From contig NZ_JBFMKQ010000001.1 of NCBI RefSeq assembly GCF_040786285.1, positions 124,001 through 188,000 on the forward strand: a stretch of 64,000 nt of DNA. The letters run 5' to 3'. Below the pieces are notes generated by a model. The model was not told where the DNA came from. It saw nothing but the letters and a program-made list of their open reading frames with translations, and made no database searches. This document shows, piece by piece, positions 1-10,800 of this stretch. A program made the translations under genes and the position numbers. How positions within the stretch are numbered: position 1 is the first letter of the stretch; every line of letters begins with the position of its first letter. This stretch comes from Aquimarina sp040786285 (lineage in GTDB: Bacteria; Bacteroidota; Bacteroidia; Flavobacteriales; Flavobacteriaceae).

Positions 1-584
1 TATATAGACGATTGGCTTTCTTCTGAAGCATCGGCAACTATAGCTCCCATTTTCATGGCAGCACCAACCAAAACAGCAGTCTTATACTCAATCATCTTAA
101 TATACTCGGGAATAGTTACATCATCCCTGGTTTCAAAATCAATATCATATTGCTGCCCTTCGCATACTTCAATGGCCGTTTTTGTAAATAGTTTTGCTAA
201 TTCTTTAAAAATTTTCCCATCATAATTTTCAAAAAGTTGATAGGCATTAATAAGCATTGCATCTCCAGAAAGAATCCCTGTATTTACATCCCATTTTTCG
301 TGCACGGTTTCTTTTCCTCTTCTAAGCGGAGCATCATCCATAATATCGTCATGAATCAATGAAAAATTATGAAAAACCTCAATAGCTAAGGCAGCATCCA
401 ACGCTTTCTTGTAAGAGGAGCCAAAAATTTCTGATGTCATTAACGCTAATGTTGGCCGTAATCTTTTACCTCCAAGACTTAATATATAGGTGATGGGTTC
501 GTAAAGATTCTTAGGCTCTTTTGTCGTTGTTTTCTTGGTAAGGTATTCTAAAAAATACCCTTGATACTCTGAAATTGTGTGCAC
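1..584 (-). CDS. polyprenyl diphosphate synthase, 3' end cut by window edge
   Basis: Isoprenyl chain elongation enzyme of the farnesyl/geranylgeranyl/octaprenyl diphosphate synthase family; it condenses isopentenyl diphosphate with an allylic diphosphate, feeding quinone and carotenoid synthesis. The visible 194 residues hold the family's substrate-binding motif GGKRLRP and the first aspartate-rich motif DDIMDDAPLRRGKE (near 325-356), which binds Mg-diphosphate. The second Asp motif lies beyond base 1. The best start is GTG at 584, giving V-H-T-I-S-E-Y; no in-frame ATG is nearby. Chain length specificity cannot be told from this part. Family call is firm. The gene is divergent from the efflux operon. 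Confidence 0.9.
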   Translation of the reverse strand, partial: MHTISEYQGYFLEYLTKKTTTKEPKNLYEPITYILSLGGKRLRPTLALMTSEIFGSSYKKALDAALAIEVFHNFSLIHDDIMDDAPLRRGKETVHEKWDVNTGILSGDAMLINAYQLFENYDGKIFKELAKLFTKTAIEVCEGQQYDIDFETRDDVTIPEYIKMIEYKTAVLVGAAMKMGAIVADASEESQSSI

Positions 585-720
585 AGTAATTTTTTATGCT
601 AAAGTAAAATAAAATTTTCTGAAAAAATGAAGCAAATTTCACTTAACTCAAGCGCACTGTATTTAGTACTTAAAGAATACTAAAAAAATAACACGCAATG
701 TTAAATAATTGTGAAACCTA

Positions 721-748
721 GGAAACTTTTATTGTTTTTAAAGTTTCC
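721..748. promoter_or_regulatory. operator-like inverted repeat for the TetR regulator
   Basis: A perfect 9-bp inverted repeat, GGAAACTTT (721-729) and AAAGTTTCC (740-748), with a 10-bp spacer. The spacer contains the -33 TTG of the promoter at 732-761. Size and position suit a TetR dimer site that blocks RNA polymerase. That the TetR protein encoded at 791 binds it is an inference from position. Confidence 0.6.
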
Positions 749-761
749 ATATGTACATTTG
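732..761 (+). promoter_or_regulatory. promoter of the tetR-efflux operon
   Basis: TTG at 732-734 and TACATTTG at 754-761, 19 bp apart, match the Bacteroidota housekeeping promoter (TTG, 17-23 bp, TAnnTTTG). The expected transcript start is about 25 bases before the ATG at 791. Confidence 0.65.
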
Positions 762-790
762 CCCCTGAAAATTAATACAAGTACCCCATA

Positions 791-1396
791 ATGAAAGAGA
801 AAATAGTAGAAAAAGCAAACGATATGTTTCTGAATCTCGGTTTTAAGAGTATCACTATGGATGATCTTGCTTCAGAAATGGGAATTTCTAAAAAGACCAT
901 TTATACTCATTTTCAGAATAAAACCAAACTTGTAGAAGCCACAACACATCATCTTTTTTGCAAAATAAATGATGGTATTAATGCTATTTTAAAAGAGAAT
1001 CTGGACCCTATTGAAGAATTGTATGCTATTAAAACTTTTGTAATGCATCATCTTAAGAATGAAAAAGTAGCGCCGATTCATCAGCTCGAAAAATACTATC
1101 CCAAAATACATCAGGGATTAAAAGCTAAACAGTTTGAGGTGTTTCAGCAATGTGTGGTTGACAATCTTAGAAGAGGAATAGAAAAGGGGGTTTTTAGAAA
1201 AAACATAGATATCCAATTTATTTCAAGAATCTATTTTATAGGAACTAATGGTATAAAGGATAAAAACATGTTTCCAGAACAAATATTTCCGGTAACAAAA
1301 CTTATGGATGATTACCTAGAATATCACATTCTGGGGATTACCACCGAAAAAGGACGTACAATTTTAAACAATCTTATCAAAGAACATCAAATATGA
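791..1396 (+). CDS. TetR/AcrR family transcriptional regulator
   Basis: Probable local repressor of the efflux operon it heads. A typical TetR helix-turn-helix lies at about residues 20-50 (ITMDDLASEMGISKKTIYTHF), followed by a helical ligand-binding domain with no recognisable ligand specificity. Length (201 aa) is normal for the family. The stop overlaps the start of the TolC-like gene by four bases (ATGA), so the two are translationally coupled. Autoregulation is suggested by the 9+9 inverted repeat over its promoter at 721-748. Family call is certain; the inducer is unknown. Confidence 0.93.
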   Translation: MKEKIVEKANDMFLNLGFKSITMDDLASEMGISKKTIYTHFQNKTKLVEATTHHLFCKINDGINAILKENLDPIEELYAIKTFVMHHLKNEKVAPIHQLEKYYPKIHQGLKAKQFEVFQQCVVDNLRRGIEKGVFRKNIDIQFISRIYFIGTNGIKDKNMFPEQIFPVTKLMDDYLEYHILGITTEKGRTILNNLIKEHQI

Positions 1397-2742
1397 AAAA
1401 CAACCTTTGGTTATTTTGTATCGGTTTGGTATTTACCGCCACAATACAAGGGCAACAACCGCCAACCGATTCTATTTATTCATTTACATTAGATGAAGCC
1501 GTAGAGTTTGCATTAGAAAACAGTTATCAATCTATAAACGCCAGACGTGATGTTGCAAAAGCATTAAAAAGAAAATGGGAAACGACCGCAGATGGTCTTC
1601 CTCAAATTGAAGGTAGTATTGACTATCAAAATCAATTAAAACAACAACCTCTATTACTTCCCTCTTTTGATGGTAGTGGTGGTTTTGATGAATTTTTTAC
1701 TCCGCAACAACAGGCTTCGGCTACTGCAACGTTGCGTCAATTGATTTTTGATGGATCATATATAGTTGGCCTTGAAGCTGCGAAGAGTTTTTTACAGTTT
1801 AATAATGACTCTGAAGAAAAAGCACAGCTCGAAGTTCGCAAAAGTGTTATTAATGCCTACGGAAGCGTTTTGGTAGCTCAAGAGAGTGTAGCTATTCTTA
1901 AAAACAACGTTGCCACTCTTGAGAAAAACTACCAGGAAACCAAAAAGATTTTTGAAAATGGTTTGGCCGAAGAAGAAGATGTAGAGCAACTACAAATTAC
2001 ATTGCTGCAAATCACAAATCAACTAAGTAATGCAGAACGTTTAGAAAAAATTGCGTTACAAATGTTTAACCTAACCATAGGAGTAGATGTGGACTCAAAC
2101 ACAGCTCTTTCTGATGATTTAGATAGCCTGGCTATGAAAAATAGTGATCAATCGGTAACTACCAAGCCATTTATTATAGAAAACAATGTTGATTACAGAT
2201 TGGCCTTTCTTCTTACCGAACAAAGAAGATTAGAGCTCAAATTAGAAAAAAGCCGTGCATTACCCAAACTTGAAGCCTTTATTAATTATGGTACTGCTGC
2301 ATTCGATGATGATTTTGTGTTTTTTGATAGCGAGACCCGATGGTTTCAATCCTCTGTATTAGGAGCAAGTCTAAAGATCCCTATTTTTAGTTCTTTAAGA
2401 CGTGGTGCCCGAAGTCAACAAGCTAAAATAGCTTTTGAGCAATCGAATACTGATTTTATTCAAGCGCAACAGGAGATTCAACTTCAGTATAATTCTACGT
2501 TAAGTGATTATAAACTCTCGTTGGAAAACTTTGACACTACAAAACAAAATTTGGCATTGGCAGAACGTATTGAAAAAAAGAACCAAATCAAATATTCTGA
2601 AGGTCTTGCCACAAGCTTTGATCTAAGACAAGCACAATTACAATTATATTCATCACAGAATGAAGTGTTAAACGCTATGCTTAACATTATCAACAAGAAA
2701 GCCGAACTAGAAACGATTTTAAATACACCTAATAATAATTAG
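1393..2742 (+). CDS. TolC-family outer membrane efflux protein
   Basis: Outer membrane channel of a tripartite RND pump. It has a signal peptide of about 20 residues ending in the region of IQGQQ, then two halves of long amphipathic helices (about residues 30-240 and 260-445), as in the duplicated outer membrane efflux protein domain. The 449-aa length is usual. It overlaps tetR by 4 bases and is followed after 7 bases by the membrane fusion protein gene, so the four genes form one operon. The substrate cannot be predicted. Confidence 0.93.
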   Translation: MKNNLWLFCIGLVFTATIQGQQPPTDSIYSFTLDEAVEFALENSYQSINARRDVAKALKRKWETTADGLPQIEGSIDYQNQLKQQPLLLPSFDGSGGFDEFFTPQQQASATATLRQLIFDGSYIVGLEAAKSFLQFNNDSEEKAQLEVRKSVINAYGSVLVAQESVAILKNNVATLEKNYQETKKIFENGLAEEEDVEQLQITLLQITNQLSNAERLEKIALQMFNLTIGVDVDSNTALSDDLDSLAMKNSDQSVTTKPFIIENNVDYRLAFLLTEQRRLELKLEKSRALPKLEAFINYGTAAFDDDFVFFDSETRWFQSSVLGASLKIPIFSSLRRGARSQQAKIAFEQSNTDFIQAQQEIQLQYNSTLSDYKLSLENFDTTKQNLALAERIEKKNQIKYSEGLATSFDLRQAQLQLYSSQNEVLNAMLNIINKKAELETILNTPNNN

Positions 2743-2749
2743 TCATCTT

Positions 2750-3916
2750 ATGAAAAAGATATTTACCATATTGCCTGCATTACTTCTTATCATTTCTTGT
2801 GGACAGAACAAGACAAAATCGATAGATGATATTGTACAAGAAGGTAATCTTGAAGCAATACGAACCAAAAGAACCGAGATTGTTAAAGAACAACAAACCA
2901 TTGCAGATCAATTGAAGCAATTAGATGAAGCTATTGCAACCTTAGATTCTGTTAAAAAGCTTCCTTTAGTTACTACAATTATGGCTAAGGACACACTGTT
3001 TAATCATTATTTAGAACTACAAGGAAATGTAGAAACCAAACAAAACATAGTATTGTATCCAGAGATGGGTGGGATTTTGACAAAGGTATATGTGCAAAAA
3101 GGACAAAAAGTATCTAGAGGTCAGTTGCTTGCCAGAATTGATGATGGTGGATTGAGTCAACAATTATCCCAAGTAGAAGTTCAGGCTCAATTGGCAAAAA
3201 CTACTTTTGATCGCCAAAAAAGACTTTGGGAGCAAAAAATTGGTTCAGAGATCCAGTATCTAGAAGCTAAAACAAATTTTGAGGCACAACAAAATGCTGT
3301 AAATCAAATCAAACGCCAGTTAGCCAAAACTACGGTAAATGCTCCTTTTTCTGGAGTTATTGATGATGTTATTACAGAACAAGGAAGTGTGGTCTCTCCT
3401 GGGCAAAATGCAATTATTCGTATTGTAAACCTAGACAATATGTATATCGAAACCGAAGTACCAGAGCGCTATATCCCCAATGTTACCGTAGGTAAAAGTG
3501 TAGAGGTTTATTTTCCGGTTCTAGGAAAAACAATCAATACAAAAATTCGTCAGGTAGGAAATTATATCAACCCTAATAATCGTTCATTTACTGTAGAAGT
3601 AGGGATCCCATCTAATGGGGGAACTGTAAAACCTAATCTTACTGCCAAAGTAAAAATTAACGATTATACGAATGAAAAAGCAATATTGATTCCACAAAGT
3701 ATACTTTCAGAAAATGCAGAAGGTGATCAATACACCTATGTAACTTCAGCAAAAGACGCACAAAATATAGCAGAGGCCAAAAGGGTAATTGTAAAAACCG
3801 GAAAAACACAAGGAGATTTTATCGAAGTTTTAGATGGTATTAATAATGGTGATGCTGTGATTAGTGAAGGTGCGAGAAGTGTAAAAGATGGTCAAAAAGT
3901 GAAAATTCTAAACTAA
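2750..3916 (+). CDS. RND efflux membrane fusion lipoprotein (HlyD/AcrA family)
   Basis: Periplasmic adaptor joining the inner membrane pump to the TolC-like channel. A lipoprotein signal ends in IISCGQ, with Cys17 as lipid anchor. A helical hairpin with long coiled segments (about residues 30-65 and 140-185) sits around biotinyl-lipoyl halves (GGILTKVYVQKGQKVSRGQ and NAPFSGVIDDVITEQGSVV), then a beta-barrel and a membrane-proximal domain. It lies 7 bases after the TolC-like gene and 6 before the pump gene. Family assignment is secure; the transported compounds are unknown. Confidence 0.94.
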   Translation: MKKIFTILPALLLIISCGQNKTKSIDDIVQEGNLEAIRTKRTEIVKEQQTIADQLKQLDEAIATLDSVKKLPLVTTIMAKDTLFNHYLELQGNVETKQNIVLYPEMGGILTKVYVQKGQKVSRGQLLARIDDGGLSQQLSQVEVQAQLAKTTFDRQKRLWEQKIGSEIQYLEAKTNFEAQQNAVNQIKRQLAKTTVNAPFSGVIDDVITEQGSVVSPGQNAIIRIVNLDNMYIETEVPERYIPNVTVGKSVEVYFPVLGKTINTKIRQVGNYINPNNRSFTVEVGIPSNGGTVKPNLTAKVKINDYTNEKAILIPQSILSENAEGDQYTYVTSAKDAQNIAEAKRVIVKTGKTQGDFIEVLDGINNGDAVISEGARSVKDGQKVKILN

Positions 3917-3922
3917 GATTCT

Positions 3923-6900
3923 ATGCAAGTCAATAAGAAAAAAGTAGATAAGGAATTTAGATTATCCTCATGGGCAATCAATAACCCAACGACTATCTAC
4001 GTCATGATCGGGATCTTTTTAGTCTTGGGTTTATCGGCCTACTTTTCGATGCCAAGAGAAAATTTTCCTGAAATCAACGAAACTAAAATTTATATAAGTG
4101 TACCCTATCCGGGAAATACCGCAGAAGATATAGAACGATTAATTGTTGACCCTCTGGAAGACAAGCTAAAGAATGTAAGTAATGTGGTAGAAGTTCTTTC
4201 GACATCGCAAGAGGATTATGCCATTATTACCGTTGAGTTTGAAGAAGAACTTACAGTCCCCGAAGCCAAACAAAAGGTAAAAGACGAGGTAGACTCAGAA
4301 AAAGCAAACGAAGATTGGCCAACATTTAATGGCGCTAAAGTAGAGCCTAATGTTTTTGATCTTAGTATTTCTGAAGAAACTCCGATAATGAATATTAATA
4401 TCACCGGAGACTACCCTGTAGATAAATTGAAAGAATATGCGGAATACTTAGAAGATGAGATAGGAGATTTACCAGAAATCAAAAAGGCAGATATTCGAGG
4501 TGCACAAGAAAAAGAAGTGGCTGTAGCAGTAGATATCTACAAAATGATGGCTGCCCAAGTAAGTTTTGATGATGTTATTAATTCGATTCGTAATGGTAAT
4601 ATGACCATGTCTGCAGGGAATATGATTGCCAGCGGACAACGTCGTACGATAAGAATTCTAGGAGAAATTGACAACCCGTCCCAACTTGATGAATTTGTGG
4701 TAAAATCTCAGGATGGTGCAGTATACCTTAGGGATATTGCAAAAGTAACTTTTAAGGAAGAAGACAAAACTACGTATGCCAGAGAATATGGAAAAAGCGT
4801 AGTGATGTTGGATGTAAAGAAACGTTCTGGTAAAAACATGATCGAAGCCGTCGAGAAAATAAATCTTATTCTAGACGACGCCAAAGAGAATGTGTTCCCA
4901 CAAGATGTAACAATAAGTGTCGCCAATGATCAATCAGAAAAAACTGAAAATCAAGTAAGTGATTTAGTCAACAATATTATCTTCGGGATTATCCTGGTGG
5001 TTGGTGTATTAATGTTCTTTTTAGGATTTAGAAATGCACTATTTGTGGGATTTGCAATCCCTATGTCAATGTTTATGTCGTTTATGATTCTATCGTTACT
5101 GGGATATACCATGAATACTATGATCCTTTTTGCCCTGATTATGGGGTTAGGAATGCTGGTAGATAATGGTATTGTGGTCGTAGAAAACGTATACCGATTA
5201 ATGGAAGAAGAAGGCATGTCTCGTATCGAAGCTGCCAAAAAAGGTATTGGCGAGATTGCATTTCCGATTATCATCTCCACCCTAACCACAGTAGCTGCAT
5301 TTATACCATTAGGGCTGTGGCCAGGCGTTATGGGGCAGTTTATGATTTATTTCCCGATTACACTGTCGGTAGTACTGGGATCATCACTTTTTGTAGCCAT
5401 TTTTATTAATTCTATGCTGGTTTCTCAGTTTATGGAAACCGGAGAAAAAGTACTTACTCGTAAACAATTAATACGATTAAGTATTATTCTGGGAGGAATG
5501 GGGATCTTTATTTTAATAGTGGGTGGACAAGTACGTGCTTTAGGAAGTTTAATGATTGTAACAGCAGCTATGTTTTGGTTATATCGATACGTACTAAAAG
5601 GTGCTGCTAATTTCTTTCAAAGAAGAATACTGGCATGGTTAGAAAACAGATACCAGCGCTTCTTGTCTTTTGCACTAAAAGGCTGGAGAGCGTATATGTT
5701 TACTTTTGGAACTTTTCTATTGCTTTTTATTGTATTTGCCATGTTTGGCGCATCTATCGGAAGTCAGCGTACAAGTGTAGAGTTTTTCCCAGACAACAAA
5801 CCCAATCAGATTGTGGTGTATATCGAATATCCTCAGGGAACAGATATTGATAAAACCAATGCAATTACCAAAGAAATAGAACAACGTGTCTATGCGGTTG
5901 TAAATGATCGTGAATATGTAGAGGGTGAAAACTATAACTTTTTGGTAGAATCTGCAGTATCACAAGTAGGTGAAGGTGCCGGTAATCCGCAAACCGATGG
6001 AGGTAGCAATGCCGAGATGCCTCATCGTGCTAAGATTACTGCCACTATGCGAGAGTTTAAATATCGAAAAGGAAAAGATTCTGAAATCTTACGTCAAAAA
6101 GTACAAGAAGACCTTAAAGGAATTTACCCTGGTGTAGCCATTTCTGTAGAAAAAGATCCTGTAGGCCCTCCTGCTGGTTATCCTATTAATATTGAAATCG
6201 AAGGTCCGGATTATAACGAATTGATCAACATCGCAGAACAAATGCGAAACTTTATCAATGAAAAGAATATTCCTGGTATCGAAGAACTGAAAATAGATGT
6301 AAACAAAGGAAAACCAGCGATGCAAGTGGTTGTAGATCGCGAAAAAGCTGGTGAACTAGGTGTTGCCGCCGGCCAGGTTGGTAACCAATTGCGTCGTTCT
6401 ATCTTTGGTGAAAAAGCTGGGGTGTATAAAAAAGATGGTGAAGATTATGATATTTATGTTCGTTTTAATGAAGAGAACCGATATAATACCAGTGCCCTCT
6501 TTAACCAAAATATTACCTTTAGAGATCAGGCTTCAGGAAGGCTAAAGGAGATTCCTGTGTCGGCAGTTGCTTCGCAAAAAAACACTTCATCATTTAGTGC
6601 TATTAAACATAGAGACACCAAAAGAGTGGTAACTGTATATTCTGGTTTACAACCCGGATTTACCGATGCAGGAGCTATTGTATCGCAGATACAAACCGAG
6701 ATGGCAAGTTTCAAGAAATTACCTAGAGGTGTTAAGATAGATTATACTGGTCAGATAGAAGAGCAAGGCAAGCAAATGGCGTTCTTAATGGGAGCATTTT
6801 TTACGGGATTAGGGCTTATCATGCTAATTCTTGTATTTCAGTTTAGTTCTATTTCTAAACCTACGATCATTATGATTGCCATCTTTTTAAGTTTTATTGG

Positions 6901-7420
6901 TGTGTTTGGCGGTATTCTTGTTACCGGAGCATCTTTTGTAATTATGATGACCATGATGGGTATTATTTCACTTGCCGGTATCGTAGTAAATAATGGGGTG
7001 GTCCTCTTGGATTACACCCAACTACTTATAGATCGTAAAAAAGTAGAGCTTAATGTACCAGAAAGCGATTTATTGCCCAATGATGAAGTGATGAAGATCA
7101 TTATTAAAGGTGGTAGAGCGCGTTTACGACCTGTATTGTTAACTGCAATCACCACAGTATTAGGATTAATCCCGCTAGCCATTGGGTTTAACCTGGATTT
7201 CTTCTCGTTGTTTAGCACTGGAGATCCTAAGATCTACTTAGGAGGAGATAATGTAATCTTTTGGGGACCCTTAGCATGGACCGTAATTTATGGATTGATT
7301 ATAGCCACGTTCTTAACATTGATTATTGTACCATGTCTGTTCTTTATTGTAAACAGATTCAAAGTAAGATTTTATAAAAAGAAAGTTGTAGAAGTACCTG
7401 TTACGCCTGCAACCGCATAG
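3923..7420 (+). CDS. RND family efflux transporter permease (AcrB/HAE1-like)
   Basis: Inner membrane proton-driven drug or metabolite exporter. At 1165 aa it has the RND layout: TM1 near residue 25, a large periplasmic loop, TM2-6 (about 345-530), an extra helical stretch, TM7 (about 590-610), a second periplasmic loop, and TM8-12 at the end. The proton-relay TM4 motif GMLVDNGIVVVENVYR is present, with Asp at residue 414. It is longer than E. coli AcrB because of extra residues between TM6 and TM7 and near TM11-12. Last gene of the operon, followed by a terminator at 7441. Confidence 0.95.
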   Translation: MQVNKKKVDKEFRLSSWAINNPTTIYVMIGIFLVLGLSAYFSMPRENFPEINETKIYISVPYPGNTAEDIERLIVDPLEDKLKNVSNVVEVLSTSQEDYAIITVEFEEELTVPEAKQKVKDEVDSEKANEDWPTFNGAKVEPNVFDLSISEETPIMNINITGDYPVDKLKEYAEYLEDEIGDLPEIKKADIRGAQEKEVAVAVDIYKMMAAQVSFDDVINSIRNGNMTMSAGNMIASGQRRTIRILGEIDNPSQLDEFVVKSQDGAVYLRDIAKVTFKEEDKTTYAREYGKSVVMLDVKKRSGKNMIEAVEKINLILDDAKENVFPQDVTISVANDQSEKTENQVSDLVNNIIFGIILVVGVLMFFLGFRNALFVGFAIPMSMFMSFMILSLLGYTMNTMILFALIMGLGMLVDNGIVVVENVYRLMEEEGMSRIEAAKKGIGEIAFPIIISTLTTVAAFIPLGLWPGVMGQFMIYFPITLSVVLGSSLFVAIFINSMLVSQFMETGEKVLTRKQLIRLSIILGGMGIFILIVGGQVRALGSLMIVTAAMFWLYRYVLKGAANFFQRRILAWLENRYQRFLSFALKGWRAYMFTFGTFLLLFIVFAMFGASIGSQRTSVEFFPDNKPNQIVVYIEYPQGTDIDKTNAITKEIEQRVYAVVNDREYVEGENYNFLVESAVSQVGEGAGNPQTDGGSNAEMPHRAKITATMREFKYRKGKDSEILRQKVQEDLKGIYPGVAISVEKDPVGPPAGYPINIEIEGPDYNELINIAEQMRNFINEKNIPGIEELKIDVNKGKPAMQVVVDREKAGELGVAAGQVGNQLRRSIFGEKAGVYKKDGEDYDIYVRFNEENRYNTSALFNQNITFRDQASGRLKEIPVSAVASQKNTSSFSAIKHRDTKRVVTVYSGLQPGFTDAGAIVSQIQTEMASFKKLPRGVKIDYTGQIEEQGKQMAFLMGAFFTGLGLIMLILVFQFSSISKPTIIMIAIFLSFIGVFGGILVTGASFVIMMTMMGIISLAGIVVNNGVVLLDYTQLLIDRKKVELNVPESDLLPNDEVMKIIIKGGRARLRPVLLTAITTVLGLIPLAIGFNLDFFSLFSTGDPKIYLGGDNVIFWGPLAWTVIYGLIIATFLTLIIVPCLFFIVNRFKVRFYKKKVVEVPVTPATA

Positions 7421-7440
7421 GGATATGTAAAATTGATGAA

Positions 7441-7467
7441 AAAACGCCGCAAATTGCGGCGTTTTTT
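7441..7467. terminator. rho-independent terminator after the efflux operon
   Basis: CGCCGC (7445-7450), loop AAATT, GCGGCG (7456-7461), flanked by an A run and followed by TTTTTT, so it can work on both strands. A close sequence relative closes the susCD operon at 29504-29534. Confidence 0.9.
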
Positions 7468-7610
7468 GGTTTAGTGTAGAATAGATTTTTAATAATTCTA
7501 TTTCCTAATGTAATTATCAATGTGTTTCAAATCTCCTCTCCCAGTATGATTCCGGTTGTTATTTCCTTTTAAGTAATCCATAATCACAAACAAAAAGCAC
7601 AATATCTAGC

Positions 7611-7740
7611 TAATTTTCAAGCACTTAAATCACAAGTTACTTACACGTTTTCACGGAATCGAGGGCACTACTTCTTGCCTAACCCTACCTATTGCTATTA
7701 CATTTGACACAATTTAAGAGAACACAAATTGTCTTTGCAC
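7611..7740 (+). promoter_or_regulatory. conserved promoter block of RHS operon 1
   Basis: TTG (7675-7677), 21 bp, TACATTTG (7699-7706) form a Bacteroidota promoter. The roughly 100 bases around it, including TTTTCACGGAATCGAGGG (7648-7665) and the CACTACTTCTTG that follows, recur almost unchanged before RHS operon 2 (18599-18730). Conservation reaches upstream of the -33 box, so it may hold an activator site. The rest of the gap between 7468 and 7611 shows nothing recognisable. The 5' leader is about 90 bases. Confidence 0.65.
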
Positions 7741-7802
7741 TCCAACGAAGTTTGGTTTCAAAAAATTGTAAATAATCAGTCAAATAATAAATAATTACTC
7801 TA

Positions 7803-10800
7803 ATGAAAAAACAATTGTTATGGGTTATGAGCATAGTATATGCTGTAACTTTTGCCCAGGGTCCAATTGATATTCCACAAATATTTCCAGGTTCGCCAGA
7901 AGCTACTACACTAGGAAAATTTGGTGAAATCCCAGTTAACATGGCTATGGGGGTTGCCAATCAAACGATTCCTATCTATACCATTAAAGAAGGGGGTTAT
8001 GAATTACCCATTTCTTTAAATTATAACTATACCGGTTTGCTTGTGGATGATATCCCCGGAATCACAGGTTTAGGGTGGTCATTAAGTGCAGGTGGCATTA
8101 TCACCAGGCAGTTAAGAGGTAGGCCAGACGAAGAACCTAATGGATATATTGGAGATAATAGAATCGGATCAAATTGGGTACTCCCGTATGTAAATGATCA
8201 ATTGCTATCGGTAGACAAAAATAGGTTTGAAGAGAACTCTGCCAGAGGAACCTGGGACACACAGCCTGATAAGTTTATGATTAGTGTGGGTAACGTTCAG
8301 GCAAGCTTTTATTTTGATGAAAATAAAAATGTAGTAATAAAACCTTATAAGCCTTATAAAATTGAAGTTATCAATGGGGATTTTGCACAAGGCTTTAAGG
8401 TTACCGATGATAGCGGAATACAATATTTCTTTCAATCTACAGAAACTACAAAGAGAATTCCTCCTATAGGAATAAATGATCTCGTTTCGACGCCTGCTTA
8501 TGGATATATCTCTGGTTGGAAATTAACAAAAATACAAGTAACCAACAACAGAGTGATTACCTTTGGCTATACTGATTATTATCATACCCAGAGAGTATTT
8601 TCACAGTCATACACAAAATCAATAGGATCTGGAGGATGCGCGAACAACCTAAGAAAGTCTGAGGCCAGGTATGGTGTGTCCTCAAAAATAATCGAAAGTA
8701 TATCTTTCACATTAGGTACGGTTAATTTCATTTCTACAAGGCCAAATACTACAACATTAAATCAATACTTAGCAAGATTAGATAAAATACAAGTTAAAGA
8801 TTCTTTTAGTAAAGAAATATTTAGTCATGATCTTGCTTATGACAACAATAATAAAACAAGAAAATTATTAACAAGTGTAACGATCAATAATGATATTACA
8901 AACAAATACCAATTTCAGTATAAAGGAAGTCCATCGGATAATATAGCCTTTACCAGCCAAGATTTTTGGGGCTATGCCAATGCAAACAACACAGGAAAAC
9001 TAATAAACATAGATGATTTATATGGTCCTAGAAAACCAAGTTTTGAACGAGGTTCAAGTGGCGCACTTCAAAAAATTATGTATCCCACCAAAGGCAGCAC
9101 AGAATTTGTTTATGAACAGAACACCTATGATCCAGGGATAAATGGTGACGAATATGATGATTTTTATGATCCTCTAAATTCTCCATGTACTATTCACGAC
9201 GAATCTTATAAAGCATTTGCCAATGCCTCGTATCCAAACGGAGGAAATGATTCTGAAACAAAAACATTCACCATTACTGAGGCTACAGCGGCGGATATAT
9301 CTATTACAGTTACCAAAGCAGCTGTAGGAGGTAATGTTACTGCTAAAATTGTTGAAGTAAATACAACTACGGGGCTTGCTTGTGCTGATTCTAGCAATGT
9401 ATATGACTGTGATCCAACAACTCCCTGTTATGTGGCTACCTTATCCTATGGCGGAGGATTTCTGCAACCAGGGCAAGTACTTACAAAAAGCTTTAACAGA
9501 AAGGTATATCTAAAACCTGGAACTTATAGGGTTTCTGCTTCGGTAAGTAATGCAGGTACTCATGATATAGGATCCTATGTAGAGGGATCAATAAACGTAA
9601 AAATTAATAGAGGAAATATATCACCCCCACAAGCGAGGTCGAGACCTACAGGTGGGATACGAATCAAAACAATTAAAAGTTGTCCTGATAATGATCCGGC
9701 AAACTGCATTACTAAGGAATATGCTTATGAAAATGCTGAGGGTATAAGTGAAGGACTCTTATTTAGACGAAGAAATTTAACTACCTATGATTATGGCTCG
9801 TCATCCTTAGATGGTGGAGGCGTACTAACTTGTGTCTACAGAAGTTATTCAAGCTCCAGTAATTTGCCTCTGGGCTATTATATGGGTAGCCATATAATTT
9901 ATAAACAAGTCATAGAAAAATTTACTTCGACCAATGGCAACAATGGAACCCGAAAATTAATTTTCAATCATAATATTCCTGCACCAATTTCTTTTCCATT
10001 TCCAATTAAAGATGATAATGCCTATAAAAATGGAAAACTCCTTAAAGAAGAAATTGCCAAATCAGATGGCACTCTGGTAAAAGAAACTGTGAATCATTAT
10101 GATTTTAATGAACATCTAAACTTTAACCGAAGAGTATATAGTGTAAAAGTTGGTCAAAGTGGATTTAATTATCAAGGCCCTGGAAACTATGTTACTAATA
10201 TTACAACCTTTAATGCGAGTAGTAATGTCGATAGGTTAATCCAAACTGCGGTCACAGATCATTTTAATAGTACTAATGTGTACACTCAAAATTTTTACAG
10301 ATACAATAATCCTCAAGGTCATATAAAAGAACAGGAAATTATCAGTAGCAATAATGAGAAAAAGATCAGCAAATATTTCTATCCTTATAATTTTAATACC
10401 ACTATAGCAAATAGTTTATCAAGCCTGAATAGGATTTCTTCTCCAATTGAAACAAAAGTATTTGAGGATCAACAATTGCTAAATACCCAAAACTATGACT
10501 ATAAAAATTGGGGGAGTAACATATTTCTCCCTGAAATCGTCAAAACGGCCAAGAAAAATGATACTCCAGAACCTAGACTAACCTATTACGACTATGACAA
10601 TTTTGGCAATCCACTAGAGGTTTCTAAAGCCGATGGAACGCATATTGTTTATATCTGGGGGTATCAACAACAATACCCAATTGCCAAGATAGAGAATACC
10701 ACCTATACTGAAGTATCTGCTCATGTTGCCGGCATACAAACCAAATCCAATGCAGATACAGACAGGACAATAGGAAATACAGGCAAAGAAGGAGCTTTAA

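Noticed and set aside
7685..7960. 91-codon minus-strand frame over the RHS operon 1 promoter
   Set aside because: It crosses the conserved promoter block and the start of a signal-peptide gene; the matching block in operon 2 has no such frame.
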